63,000 nucleotides of DNA from Adiantum capillus-veneris (Eukaryota > Streptophyta > Polypodiopsida > Polypodiales > Pteridaceae): assembly GCA_014529385.2 (NCBI GenBank), contig CM043964.1, forward strand, positions 131,160,920-131,223,919, written 5' to 3'. Within the stretch, counting starts at the first letter, position 1. The number at the start of each line of letters is the position of its first letter. Position numbers and translations under genes: made by a program. The notes below the pieces were generated by a model. It ran no database searches and was not told where the DNA came from. It worked only from the letters and a program-made list of their open reading frames with translations. Shown here in pieces: positions 20,141 through 30,017 of the stretch.

Positions 20141-20152
20141 TGGTATCAGAGC
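20141..20152 (+). promoter_or_regulatory. Primer-binding site (tRNA-iMet)
   Basis: Exact TGGTATCAGAGC, one base after the LTR terminus. Confidence 0.95.
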
Positions 20153-20216
20153 ACGGCCGATTTCTCTTCTACGGGAAATCCGATCCCTGATTTTTTTTTT
20201 TTTTCCCGTGGCACCT

Positions 20217-20768
20217 ATGGGTTCAGGCAATGATCAGTCGACTCCCTCTGCATCCGGAGATGCGGGCAGGGATCACAACGAAGATTCCGGCACAGAGTAT
20301 GGCCCGCCTAGGCCTACTCCAGCGGAGCAGCAAGAGATGGAGCGTCGGAAATTGATTGATGATGCAACAAAGATGATGCTCAATTTTGCCAAGGACTCGA
20401 AAATGGCAAAATATATGAACCAGACCTCTTTGGAAGAGGTACAGATGGAGTGGCAAAGAACCACAACACCACTCTCGAAACCCGCTCTCAAGAAACCTTC
20501 TGCCTCCAAGAAATATACGGAGAAGGAACTGGAGAACGTGGTTGATGCACGTATTGCTCAACTTTTCGATGTGCAAAAGAAAGGCAGAAAGCACGGCAAA
20601 AAGCAGAAGAAAGGCACTGACTTCCCGGGATATTTGGGTCATTGGTCGACATTCGACAAGGCAAAGAAACTGAAGAAGCGCGTCAAGTTTGAAGGATTAC
20701 CCAATTCTTCTTCTTCTTTTACAAGACAGCTTTGCGGACGACTTTTGGGTTATTTGAGTTTTTGGTGA
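20217..20768 (+). pseudogene. Ty3 gag N-terminus joined to RT out of frame
   Basis: The start ATG 20217 follows a poly-T stretch and is at the same place as in the copy at 47942. Blocks: DNA-encoded acidic/Pro-rich start (NEDSGTEYGPPRPTPAEQQE), KKPSASKKYTEKELENVVDARIAQLF and DFPGYLGHWSTF. After NSSSSF at about 20715 the sequence jumps to reverse transcriptase in a different frame (ACAAGACAGCTTTGCGGACG), so the last residues before the stop at 20768 are read-through. No capsid core or zinc knuckle remains. Confidence 0.82.
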
Positions 20769-21128
20769 TGCCTTTTGGCTTAACCAATGCTCTGCGACAT
20801 TTAACCGGGTGATGGACCGGATTTTTCGAGAGTACAGGCTATTTGTTGGCACGTTCTTTGACGACATCATTGTTTTCTCCAAGAATGAGGCAGAACACAA
20901 AGATCATCTGGTTGAGGTCTTTCAGGCATTACGAGATCACAAGTTAGTGATTAATGCAAAGAAAAGTGAATTTTTCCTACCAGAGATACACTTTTTGGGA
21001 CACATTGTGTCAGCAGCAGCAGGAGTGCAAATGGACCCGGCCAAGATAGAGATTATCCGTGATTGGCCCGATTTGAGGAATGTCCATGAAGTTAGAAGAT
21101 TCTTGGGACTGTGTTCGTACTACAGGTG
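20722..21128 (+). pseudogene. Ty3 reverse transcriptase palm fragment
   Basis: The frame 20809-21128 reads [26 protein letters not shown], then KSEFFLPEIHFLGHIVS and FLGLCSYYR: the palm with the catalytic FDD motif and connection to the thumb. The N-terminal fingers are deleted, and the sequence ends abruptly at the YYR codons, followed by a 33-bp direct repeat and the 3' LTR. Confidence 0.88.
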
Positions 21129-21205
21129 AAGATCCCCAGGACTCTAGTTTTGTAACTTTACCCTCTAAAGGATACAGGTGAAGATCCCCAGGACTCTAGT
21201 TTTGT
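21121..21205. repeat. 33-bp direct repeat at RT/LTR junction
   Basis: TACAGGTGAAGATCCCCAGG... occurs at 21121-21153 and 21173-21205, 52 bp apart. The second copy runs into the first bases of the 3' LTR. It probably formed during the deletion that joined RT to the LTR. Confidence 0.9.
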
Positions 21206-21707
21206 CACAAAGTGATGATGTGGTGGACAACAGAAACCCTAATTTCTGCCAAAAACCCTAAAATTCCTGCAAACCCTAATTTTTGCTAGAAACCCTAATT
21301 TTTGAAAATCGCGGAGGTTGAAAAAAAAAATAATGAGCGACGCGAATTTTGCTTTTTTTTAATAAAAAAAGGAGAAAAGACTCTAAGAGAGAGAGAGAAT
21401 TGATGCTTTTTATTTTAATAGCTTTTGGGGCTCTGCTTTTGGGCATCCCTTGTATCTTTAAATAAGTGGTGAGGGCTTCACTTCTCGGAGCATCTGGACG
21501 CAGAGTCTGAGAGTGAAACCCTAGCCACTCTCTTGCACTTTGATCTGATTAATATAAAAAGAAATACCGAAAGGGGCGCCAGTCTTTGGGGCCAATATCT
21601 CTAGGCACGGAACTCCGCCGGGCCAGTGCAAATCTATTGTGATTTGTGAATTGTTTTGAAGTGGTTATTTGGTGTTGTGGCGGTTGATTTTTCCCTTGGA
21701 GTGTCCA
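21203..21707 (+). repeat. 3' LTR, end missing
   Basis: Matches the 5' LTR at 19579 from TGTCACAAAGTGATGATG through the conserved block at 21560-21580 to GGAGTGTCCA, then diverges before the expected CTGTTACA end. Confidence 0.88.
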
Positions 21708-22925
21708 GTTTCCCACTGGCCATACAATGTCCGTCCATTTGTCTATTCAAAAAGAGGGTCCGAAAAATTAAATAAGAATCAAGGGAAAGAGACCAACCAC
21801 TAAGGTTAGTGGCTGCCACAGTCTCGTGAGTACACTTACACCAAACTCTCACCACGGTGTTCAAACCTGTCAAGGGCAGAAGTTACAGGTTTTCGATCCC
21901 ATTTCGGGAGCCTAATGGCGCCAAAATCTCTGTGGGTCAAACATACAAGCCTAGGACGCATTCCCTTACATTTTAGAAACTTTTGGGTGAGCTGTAAGTA
22001 CATTTCAGCCTGCTGTAATTTTCTGTTTTGGTCAATGACAGTGCCCAAACTCTTGTATAACCTCTCCAAGGCCTCCCCGAGGGTTCCTTGGTGTTAGCTT
22101 GCAGTTTATGTGCGAAACCCTAAACCTGCAAATAAATGCAACAAGCTGTAATTCTCTGTTCTGGATCGTGTTGAGCGGTTTATGAGTGTCTTAGGAGCTC
22201 CAACACGCAATGGGACACTTCCCTTTCGATTTGGACAAGTTTTCACGCGAGCAAACTTTCCTTTTTCGCAATCTGATAGAATTGTGCGCACTTGTGGGGG
22301 ATTAGTAATTAGCTAATCTCGTTCTTGTTTAGAAGGCTCTTGCCTTGGCAAATGTGCATAAAACCCATAGGACTATACATAGTCATCTGAGTAGCCCAAC
22401 TAGTGCGGCATCACCATATGTGTAAGGGGGGGGGAGAGATGCACGAGAGCGGAATCATCGCGCTACACGAGACAACGGAGAAGGCTAGCTTTCCACTAAA
22501 GTTGTGAACCTGAAAATCCACTCACAAAGGCTGAAATGCAGCCTCCACTCTCATATTGGGCGCCCCCAGCCAGGAAGAGACCTTCTGGAGTGTGTGTTGA
22601 CGAGCAGGTAGCTCTCCTACTGACATGTGTCCACTATGCTCCTTATGGTTCAGTTTCCTACCCCCTCCCAACTTATAATGTGGTCAATGACTTGCCAAGT
22701 GGATTCCATTTGGCGCACACATACTTCCATACTGATCAGAATTCAGTGCTAATTGGCTTGACCAGTTCCCGACTAACCGACCTAGATTCCCAATGTGATA
22801 AACCCGTTTGGGTGCAACCGTTTCACACTGGCCATGCCATGTCCACTTGCACCTTTTAAAGGGTTTCGGGGGAAAACAAGTAAAACTAAAATAAATAAAA
22901 ATATGTTGTACATATTTAAAGAACG
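21708..22925. other. Decayed LTR-like and unclassified sequence
   Basis: 21708-22330 has the layout of the LTR-like block at 19019-19578 (AAACCCTAAACCTGCAAA near 22111). 22331-22925 shows no gene or repeat I recognise; the 107-residue frame at 22536-22859 has no domain. Confidence 0.4.
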
Positions 22926-23418
22926 CAATAGGAAAAATACTCCTCTTGGTGACAATTTAGCTCTCCGAGACTGGCCCTAGAGGCTCTTATAAAAAGTACA
23001 AGGGTGTCCAAAAACGGAGCCCCAAAAGTAGTACATGAAAAACAAGAGATTCAACAGCATCAATTCCCAAAATCAAGCGTCTAGAGGGTTGTCCATACGC
23101 ATTGCCACGTCATCATGGGTTTCCATGCAATTTGGCTGTGTGTGTGTGCGTGTTTTGCTTTATTTTAAGGTTAGGCCCCTCCAGCCAAAGTTCTGTAAGT
23201 TGTTGGGGTTATGATTTTTTATCCTAACCCATTTAATTTTTAGGCCACTCGGTTGATGTTTTGTAAGTTGGTAAACCTTCTTCTTCTTCTTTTGCTAGGG
23301 TTTAGGTCTTCTTCTTCTTCTTCTTCTTCTTCTGTTGTTGTTGCTAGGGTTTGGGCCCCTCAGCCGGGATCTATTCCATTGGTTAGAACTTGTGGTGCCA
23401 CGTCACTGACTTGTCACA
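22926..23418 (-). repeat. LTR-like sequence, minus orientation
   Basis: Parallels 940-1484 block by block: CTCCGAGACTGGCCCTAGAG, GCCCCAAAAGTAGTACATGA, ATCCTAACCCATTTAATTTT and CCGGGATCTATTCCATTGGT. It includes TC/TTC-rich microsatellite sequence at 23276-23342. Confidence 0.6.
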
Positions 23419-23478
23419 TGGACAATACTATAGGCTCCCCTCTACATTATTTGGGTCATAGATTGATGAGATTGAGTC

Positions 23479-23785
23479 TTTTTTTTGGGGGGGGGGGGGG
23501 GATGTATTGGCTTGAGTTCAAATCTCACAAGGGCATAGGGATGGGACCTGAGTTTACATTTGAGTCTACTTTTCAACCTGAGTTTACAAATACAAAGATC
23601 ATTGGGCGCTTCATTGCGAGATGTGAGGGCGTGCTATTTGCCACTGTGGATCGTCTTTGAAGGGCAGCATGCCAATATTAGATTTGAGGGTGGTCTACTT
23701 GGTGGCATTAAAGGTGACGCAAGGTAGTGACTTTTTTCCTTATTTTTATGTAGCCGTTTTTTTTAATTTGGGGGGGGGGGGGGGG
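23479..23785. repeat. Poly-G tracts
   Basis: Two long G runs following T runs: at about 23488-23501 and 23770-23785. The surrounding 23419-24012 holds no recognised gene and would lie in an intron if the CBL gene is intact. Confidence 0.85.
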
Positions 23786-24012
23786 TGGGGGAATGGGCTG
23801 AAAAAGGGGAGAAGCCTGGACACGAGGTGGCCGAAGTAGTGTGTGCAAAGCGTGAACTGTGTTATTGTAATTTCTAGAGCTTGGGATTTGTTTCCAGGAT
23901 ATGGTTGTATGGTTTACATTTGTACATGATTTGGCACTACTCTAATGTACAAAAGTCTTCAAGTGCAAAGTGTGTTGTTTCTGACCAAAGAGTGCTGACT
24001 TTCAATTTACAG

Positions 24013-24121
24013 GTTTTTGACTTGTTTGATGTTAAGAGAAACGGTGTTATCGAGTTCGGAGAATTTGTTCGCTCTTTGAGTGTGTTTCATCCCAACTCTT
24101 CCTTTGAAGATAAAGTCAATT
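24013..24121 (+). CDS. Calcineurin B-like (CBL) calcium sensor, internal exon
   Basis: CBL proteins sense Ca2+ and activate CIPK kinases at membranes. After an acceptor TTTACAG, the 109-nt exon reads [18 protein letters not shown], then [10 protein letters not shown] and SFEDKVN, and ends in phase 1 at a GTGAGT donor. The segment [12 protein letters not shown] is a 12-residue EF-hand loop with acidic positions 1, 9 and 12 and Gly at 6. VRxLSVFHPN is the CBL linker to the next hand. The exon starts at the codon boundary expected for CBL genes. No upstream exon was found in 23419-24012. There are no stops and no sign of decay. Neighbours are all retroelements. A member of the family is nearly certain; the subtype is not decidable. 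Confidence 0.88.
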
Positions 24122-26549
24122 GTGAGTCATCAAATTATTTTAAGTAGCACTCGTATCTTTTGTTTGAGGCATAGCTAAATTGTGATTGTTGCCTTCTGTC
24201 AATATGCTTCATCATCATAGAGACTCTACAACAAAGGTGCATATGACTCTCGTTTTTTTTTTTTTTTCTGGACAAGAATTGGTTTTTAAAAAATTAGTGT
24301 CTTAATTGGCCAAAAACGAATCGTTGTCTGCGAGCAGCTGTAAATATGTGTCAACCTCATCCTTTTCTTGGTTATTGCTATCTGGCATTATGCATGAGAG
24401 TATCGCTTCATTTTTTATCCTGTCACTATCTTGGCCACTTTTGTGGGAATCTGACAATTTATATGTATGCTTTCCGAGTTGGTATTCTTTGAATTTGAAA
24501 GGATTAGTTTTAGAAACGGGCAATTCTAAAGGGTAAATGCTTTAGTTTGGATTTTGTGCTATCATTTCGTGAAATGATATCACTCTTGTCATTGATGTGC
24601 ATAACCATTCGAAGCTTGATAGAGATAAGCTTTATAATGTGTAATATTTCTTCATCAAGGGCAGAGGTCATTTGCAAATGTGGCCATGTCTCTTCACAAG
24701 GCTCTATTTCTCAAGGTTTCTGTCGTTCTAGGGACACAATCTTGAACGTGTACACAATTACTTGCTCAGAGAGCGTGTTGTGGGGCCTTTGGCAACGATC
24801 CAGCTCCTACTTGTGCATTCAAGTTTAAGCTGTCAAGCACAAAGTCTTCATAGATATGTGAATGCATGTCTTCTCACTGACCAAGATGGGAACAAGAGCC
24901 TTTTCTCCTAGGCAAATCAACACATGTAAAGCATTTTTCTTTCAGACAAACAGAGCATGGAGACCATTCTTATTAGGACAAGTTACAGGCAATATGCAAT
25001 GAAAAAGGGGGTTCTGGTTGGAAGGAGTACTAATACTACAGACCGTCTGTTGAGCAAAGTCGAGATAGGTGCTGAATAAGGACTTCTCACAGATATTTTT
25101 TCGTGCTGTATAGAAATGGGCCTATATATATGACAACTCTTGAAGATTTTCCAGTCTTAGCTTGCTGGGTTCTAGGACGAGGTCTTGAGTGAGCCACTCG
25201 GAGGCTGAGGCCATGGCAGTGGCCTTGCCATAGGCCTTGCAGTAGTATAGAGACAAGGTTCTTGTGGGAGAAAACTTAAAAGCCCTAGAGGAGAGCTGGC
25301 CGGAGAGGGACTATGTATAGGCTAGGCCTATATATATGCAGGTTGGGTGGTGATTTGCCAATCTCGACTTACAAGGTTTTAAATCAAGAGCTTTAGGAAG
25401 TGCCTGAGATGCACGGCTTTGGAGGTAGCCAGGCCGGCTGTATAGACTGAAACACGGTGTTCTCTCAGAACATTGAGCTGACCCTTTCAAGGTGTTGGAC
25501 TGAGATAGAGCGTACAGAGTACATATGAGTCTCAATAGATAGGCTTGAGAGTATGGAGATCTTACGGAAGTTTGTGTTACAGGAACAATAGGGTTGAGAG
25601 TATGGAGACTTCATCGAAGTTTGTGTTACAGGAACAATGCTACTTTGTGTTAAAACCTCCAACAGTTCCTTTTTAGGAGAAATGCTGGCTCCAAGGCTGA
25701 GAGCCTCTCCTCCCTCTTGTTCACATTTTCTGGAAGTAGGATAAACCGAAACCTGCCACGATCAGGAACAGCCAAGGGTTGACCATGTGGGTAGATCACT
25801 GGCTCATACTCTGTGAGACAGCGCTCAAACCCTGCATCCACATTTTACTCTGCAAAAGTGGCTAGAACTGGTGGGTTTCGGAGGGGGAGGAGCCCAGGTG
25901 TCTAATGGGTCCCAAAAATAAGTAACTGCTTTCGTGACTGATCCATATGTGCCAAGTCGGATGATGCACATCCTGTTAGGAGTTCTTTTCGCAGTCTGAA
26001 TGCTGGCTTGTATGCAGCTCATGCGCAGCCTGAACAAGGATAAAGAAACTACCAGAAGAAATACTGAGAGTCCTAAATTTAAATGAACGATAACTAGAAG
26101 ACCTTTGAAAGGTTTTCCTAGCATTCACAGGATCATTATAATGCTTGAGATTGGACCGAGCAGATACAAAGCACGAATTTGTTCTGGATTTCATTACGAG
26201 AAAGACCAACCTTCACAATATAAACCACCCTTGATTTGGTTATGGTGGTCATGCATAGTTCTTTGCTTATGCAAAAATCTATAAATTGCGTCTCTTTGAG
26301 CTTACAAAAAGTGAGCAAGAATGGTGATATCTGTGCTATCGTATTCACTACACATAGCCTTATCAATAACGAGCATGATTGTTTCAAGCAAGACCGGATT
26401 TTGTCAGAATGCTCTACTTTTAAATGTAGATTCTTCCTTCCTGCTCAGCTAGCAGGTTTCTTTTTTGTTTGTGGGGGATTGTTTAGAGCACCATTCATTT
26501 GTAGAGAAGTGTGTACATTGCAATAATTGGTTGTTTTTGCAATCTTCAG
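24122..26549 (+). other. Intron between two CBL exons
   Basis: GTGAGT donor at 24122 and TTCAG acceptor ending at 26549, 2428 nt. It contains a poly-T run (24254-24267) and a tandem repeat of about 49 bp (25545-25638), but no recognisable transposon. It is AT-rich like plant introns. Confidence 0.8.
25545..25638. repeat. Tandem duplication, period 49 bp
   Basis: TTGAGAGTATGGAGA ... AAGTTTGTGTTACAGGAACA occurs twice in tandem, starting at 25545 and 25594, with a few differences. Confidence 0.85.
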
Positions 26550-26602
26550 TTGCTTTCAAGCTGTATGATCTGAGGCAGACAGGCTTTATAGAGCGCGAAG
26601 AG
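26550..26602 (+). CDS. Calcineurin B-like (CBL) calcium sensor, next internal exon
   Basis: After AATCTTCAG, the 53-nt exon completes the split codon from 24121 and reads FAFKLYDLRQTGFIEREE, followed by a GTGAGA donor. DLRQTGFIEREE forms the next EF-hand loop (Asp at 1, Gly at 6, Ile at 8, Glu at 12). The sequence is typical of the third hand of CBL proteins, where non-canonical residues at loop positions 3 and 5 are common. Phase and length fit directly behind the 109-nt exon. The following exon (expected to start VKQMV-like) was not found up to 27547. Further downstream everything is transposon, so the gene either has a very long intron or is a fragment. Confidence 0.87.
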
Positions 26603-27547
26603 GTGAGAGATTTTTTATTCTGAACTTGAAAGGGTGTGTAGTCAATTCTGAAATGCATTTACTAGTATTAGAGATTGTGAATTTCACGTAAAGTGGAAGC
26701 ATCTTCATTGTTTGAATTATGAAATACAATAAAAACCATGTAATTGTAAAGTGTAGTTTGTTTTGCAAAGTGGCCGCACAATCATGCATCGTGGTTCCCA
26801 TGGTTAAAGGAAAGGTCCTTATTTCACTTGGAAATGCTGTGGTTCATAATTTTAAAATTAATGCAAATTTATCAGCTTGAAATGCTGCCAGTGGGGATTC
26901 AACAGCTGGAACTCAAATACCAGCCTGTAGAAGTGCTCTACAGCTTGTTTTTTTCTGGAATTTGATCTTCTGACAGACTCTTTTAATTCTCTAGCTATAG
27001 CATATCCTTTCTTCAAGGGGCATCTCCTTTTTGTGAGGATTTCACTCCTGCATGTGGCTCTTTTTAAGGTTCTCCAACTGTTACAAGGTTTCCTTTATAG
27101 TGTTTTCCCCCCTCTTGGAGCCCAGTAAGATGCTTCACTCTGAACATGTACAAAAAGGCATGTGAAGAGGATATGCTAGGAGATGTCGGTACCTCTATTT
27201 ACAGAATGCAACAGCAATACACTATTCTCGTTGAACACAGATTTGCAAGAAGAACAAGAGGTTGCATTTGCTTATTCCATGGTTCAAACAAAAAACAGGG
27301 AGAGAGTGCATAAAACCATAGGGTCACATGAACCACAGCTATGAGGAATTGAAAAGGTAGATTCATCGTAACAAGAAACGTTTCGTGTGTTTCATTTTTC
27401 TAGGCGTTTTGTTTCAAACATGCCAAGAAGAAACACACTACAAAACACATATTTTTCTAACAGTTATAGAAAACCTAATATTTAGGAGTGTAGTAGGTGG
27501 ATACGTCCTATATACATGGTCACACAAGTGGTAAAATATCTTGCACA
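26603..27547 (+). other. No gene recognised; possible CBL intron
   Basis: AT-rich, no transposon hallmark and no further CBL exon by eye. Begins with a consensus-like GTGAGA donor. Confidence 0.45.
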
Positions 27548-28030
27548 TCAAACACTAAATGGTAATTCTGAATTTTGAAAAATCTTTTTTTTAACCTGAG
27601 AAACGCGTCTCATCTCCGTGTTTTGACACATTTCGACTGTTTTGTGTTTCGTTTCGTTTTGAAGGGATGAAATGCTTTTTATGTGACACCGTAGATGTGG
27701 CATGTCTGAGGATGCATCGACATGCTTCAACATTCGTTCTACAACTGGATCAAACTCTTCAGAAGAAGTTAAAAAAGAAGACTTCGGATCAGATTTCGGC
27801 TTTTGTTTAACTCTTATTGCCGACTTAAGAGGAGGGTTGGCAACCTTGTGCCACCTCTTGTAGGATTCTGGCATCGGCTGATCCTCTATCAGTGATTCTT
27901 TAAGTCGATCCTCCAACTCATCCTCAGTCAATTTGCCATTGCTAGAATCTTTGTTGCCATCGGGTTCTTCATCCCTCAATATTGTGTTTAGGATGCTTTC
28001 AAGTTTCTCTTCGGATTCTCTGTCTGCAGA
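27548..28030 (-). pseudogene. Ty3 gag N-terminal fragment
   Basis: The frame 27548-27979 gives an acidic start (RDEEPDGNKDSSNGKLTEDE), PLKSAIRVKQKP and EEFDPVVERMLKHVD. The PLKSA and VVERR-type blocks are shared with the other Ty3 gags in this window, though diverged. No capsid core. It is truncated. Confidence 0.65.
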
Positions 28031-28064
28031 AAGTCACACCACAAAAGAAGAAGAATTGATTGAA

Positions 28065-28076
28065 GCTCTGATACCA
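28065..28076 (-). promoter_or_regulatory. Primer-binding site (tRNA-iMet)
   Basis: Exact TGGTATCAGAGC on the minus strand, one base from the LTR end at 28078. Confidence 0.93.
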
Positions 28077-28077
28077 C

Positions 28078-28465
28078 TGTAACCAGCTTGGTACTGTCAA
28101 GGTGGTGAATCGGAAATCCACAACAAACACACGAACAAAACTAAAAGAGACTTCAACATTTGGACTTGAAACAAACTAAAGTTGCGACATGAAGTAGAGC
28201 TCCACTGCTAGATGCTCTGGCCCCAAAGTTTGGCACCCTTCTTCGATACTTCTTTTTGTATTAGTAATCACAAAGTACAATTGCCAAGGATTCTACGATG
28301 CAACCGTGCAACCATGCACTGATCTATCAGAGTAGGCCCCCAAGGCTCATATTTATAGGCATTTAACAAAAGCAACCGATCCAAAAGCTAGGCACCTGTG
28401 CTTTCATAACTGATGCCAGAAAATCTACCATGTTAGTTGTCCGTATAGCTTGCGTTGTCCGCCCC

Positions 28466-28514
<49 letters not shown>

Positions 28515-28634
28515 TCCCCCGGGGCGCGCAAATCACGCCATGAATAGTAGCGCAATTTTCGAACTGCCATGTCATCATGGCGGGCTTCTCTTCTACTCTT
28601 CTGTTCGGGTCCTGTCCTGACATCCTTTGTGACA
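28078..28634 (-). repeat. 5' LTR with 46-nt poly-C tract
   Basis: Minus-strand start TGTCACAAAGGATG at 28634, end GCTGGTTACA at 28078. The LTR hallmark is at 28234-28255 (GCACCCTTCTTCGATACTTC). A run of 46 C (28467-28512) sits in U3. Confidence 0.82.
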
Positions 28635-29170
28635 CTATCTACGGGTGAACATTTTGCCCGATAGAAGTGTTGTGTGTGTGTGAGAAGGTTGTGCAGAGTT
28701 AAGAGATGGGGTAACTCGGGCAGAAAAGAAACCAACACTAAAAGGCTGGCGCCCAATTAGGGGGCCAAAGTACAATACACGCTGATAGAGAAGACACCAG
28801 CTCACAACAGTAGCCATACGTCAAGTGTGGCAGCCCTCATAAGAGGGAGGATGACATTAAAAGGTATTGATAGCCTTATAGGCCAGCATATTTTTGAGCG
28901 CTAAGGTTGCAATATGGAGGCTAGTGGTCTTTAATTGCATCAGCCCATACAACGGCATGCAAAGAGCTGTAGTAATTAATTGGGCACTAATTAAGCCCGT
29001 AGGGGTGGCAGAATTGCAAGCCTGCCATCCTCAGAAGGGTCCGCATGTAGGTCAAGCAATAGTTGTAAGCAATAGTAATCAACTAGCACACAATATAAAT
29101 TGCAGGAGAAGCAAGGCTTTTGCAGACCACAGACTTAGGAAGTAATAGCCATAGGGGCGAGTAAAGCAGT
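28635..29170. other. No gene recognised
   Basis: No domain-bearing frame or repeat detected. It precedes a small LTR scrap (29171-29258). Confidence 0.4.
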
Positions 29171-29258
29171 GCTAATGGAGCACCTGGCGAGGATCGGATG
29201 GAAAACAGAGATAAGTGCACGCTACACACATAGCAACACTTTTAGTATCTCAAAACAA
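29171..29258. repeat. LTR U5 scrap
   Basis: GAGGATCGGATGGAAAACAG ... CAACACTTTTAGTATCTCAA matches the U5 end at 30255-30330 in order and orientation. Confidence 0.6.
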
Positions 29259-29339
29259 CAGGAAGAGATAGACAAACTGAAAGAGGCAGAATTCATCTAT
29301 GAGATCGAACACATGGAATGGGTGTCACCAATTGTCTTT
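29259..29339 (+). pseudogene. Ty3 reverse transcriptase scrap (27 codons)
   Basis: The plus-strand frame reads QEEIDKLKEAEFIYEIEHMEW then VSPIVF, the fingers motif of Ty3 reverse transcriptase. The EAEFIYEIEHMEWVSP form is closer to Tat/Athila-type elements than to the chromoviruses elsewhere here. It is flanked by an LTR scrap and LINE-like sequence. Confidence 0.7.
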
Positions 29340-29449
29340 CTATAATTCTGCCAATCTGTTCTTTAGTTGGGTAGGTGTTATCTTGTCCGATATCCAAACT
29401 GATGTGCCTTTTAAGGGCGTTGTTTGCTTCATGACTGCTATCTTTTCTT

Positions 29450-30017
29450 TCATCTCATAGTATAAGACCTTTGCTTGTTTTCCCTATGCATTGGTTCTCC
29501 CAGCTCGATGAAATGGACAATCCGAGACAATCGCTTAGTCAGTATATCTGTTTCTACAGTGTATTCAAATTCATCATCTTCATGTCTTTGTGTGTCCCAT
29601 CCATCCGGAAGACCTCTGATTCGGATATGTCTTTCTATGGTTTGTACTCTCCCCTTTTCTTTAATAACAGACAAAACTTCTTCAAAAAAGCTTTGCTGGT
29701 TACCTTAACAGAGATTTGTCTTCTTCAATCTTTGGTGGGTGCTCTTCCATTACTGTTTGCTTTGTCGTCAATTCTTGTACTTTGGTTTGAAGCTCTGCTA
29801 TGTATTCTTCTTTCTTCTGCAGCTCGTGTTTGACAAGATTGAGTTCAGCCTGTAATTTCTTCATTTCCTGTAGCATGTAAGATTCCCATGCCGTTGGTTT
29901 TGTGACCGGTGGAGGGATGAGGTCTGGTTGTGCCAGGATGTTGGCAAAGGATTTCTTTTGCTTCCCTATCATAGTGCGGTTGTGTATGTAAGAAGGGGGG
30001 GTGGGGGTGCCCACCAA
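29450..30017 (-). pseudogene. LINE-like ORF1 with coiled coil
   Basis: The upstream frame (29700-30017) ends in a long heptad-like helix, MLQEMKKLQAELNLVKHELQ and KKEEYIAELQTKVQELTTKQ. After a frame break the downstream frame (29450-29674) has IERHIRIRGLPDGWDTQRH, which looks like the first strand of an RRM. The order coiled coil then RRM matches LINE ORF1, but the sequence is not close to the ORF1s at 42583-62267. No endonuclease or reverse transcriptase is attached. Confidence 0.5.

Larger units (their letters stand above)
19579..21707 (+). mobile_element. Ty3 deletion derivative with both LTRs
   Basis: LTR 19579-20139, PBS 20141-20152, gag N-terminal half 20217 to about 20715, then directly the reverse-transcriptase palm to 21128, then LTR 21203-21707. 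Relative to the full-length copy at 47306-53800, about 1.9 kb (gag C-terminus, protease, RT fingers) and everything after the RT thumb are deleted. The 3' LTR lacks its last bases and no target duplication was found. Confidence 0.88.
27548..28634 (-). mobile_element. Ty3 fragment: gag start, PBS and 5' LTR
   Basis: The minus-strand LTR (28078-28634) and PBS (28065-28076) are followed by the N-terminal part of gag to 27548. The rest of the element is missing, and the sequence beyond 27548 is unrelated. Its insertion lies downstream of the last visible CBL exon. Confidence 0.8.

Noticed and set aside
22536-22859. 107-residue plus-strand ORF as a host gene
   Set aside because: No recognisable domain, no splice or promoter context, flanked by LTR debris.
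24302-24828. Extra CBL exons or another gene in the CBL intron
   Set aside because: Short frames have no EF-hand or other motif, and the two flanking exons already join in phase.
28363-28756. Gly-rich protein frames
   Set aside because: Glycine run is the translated 46-nt poly-C tract inside an LTR.
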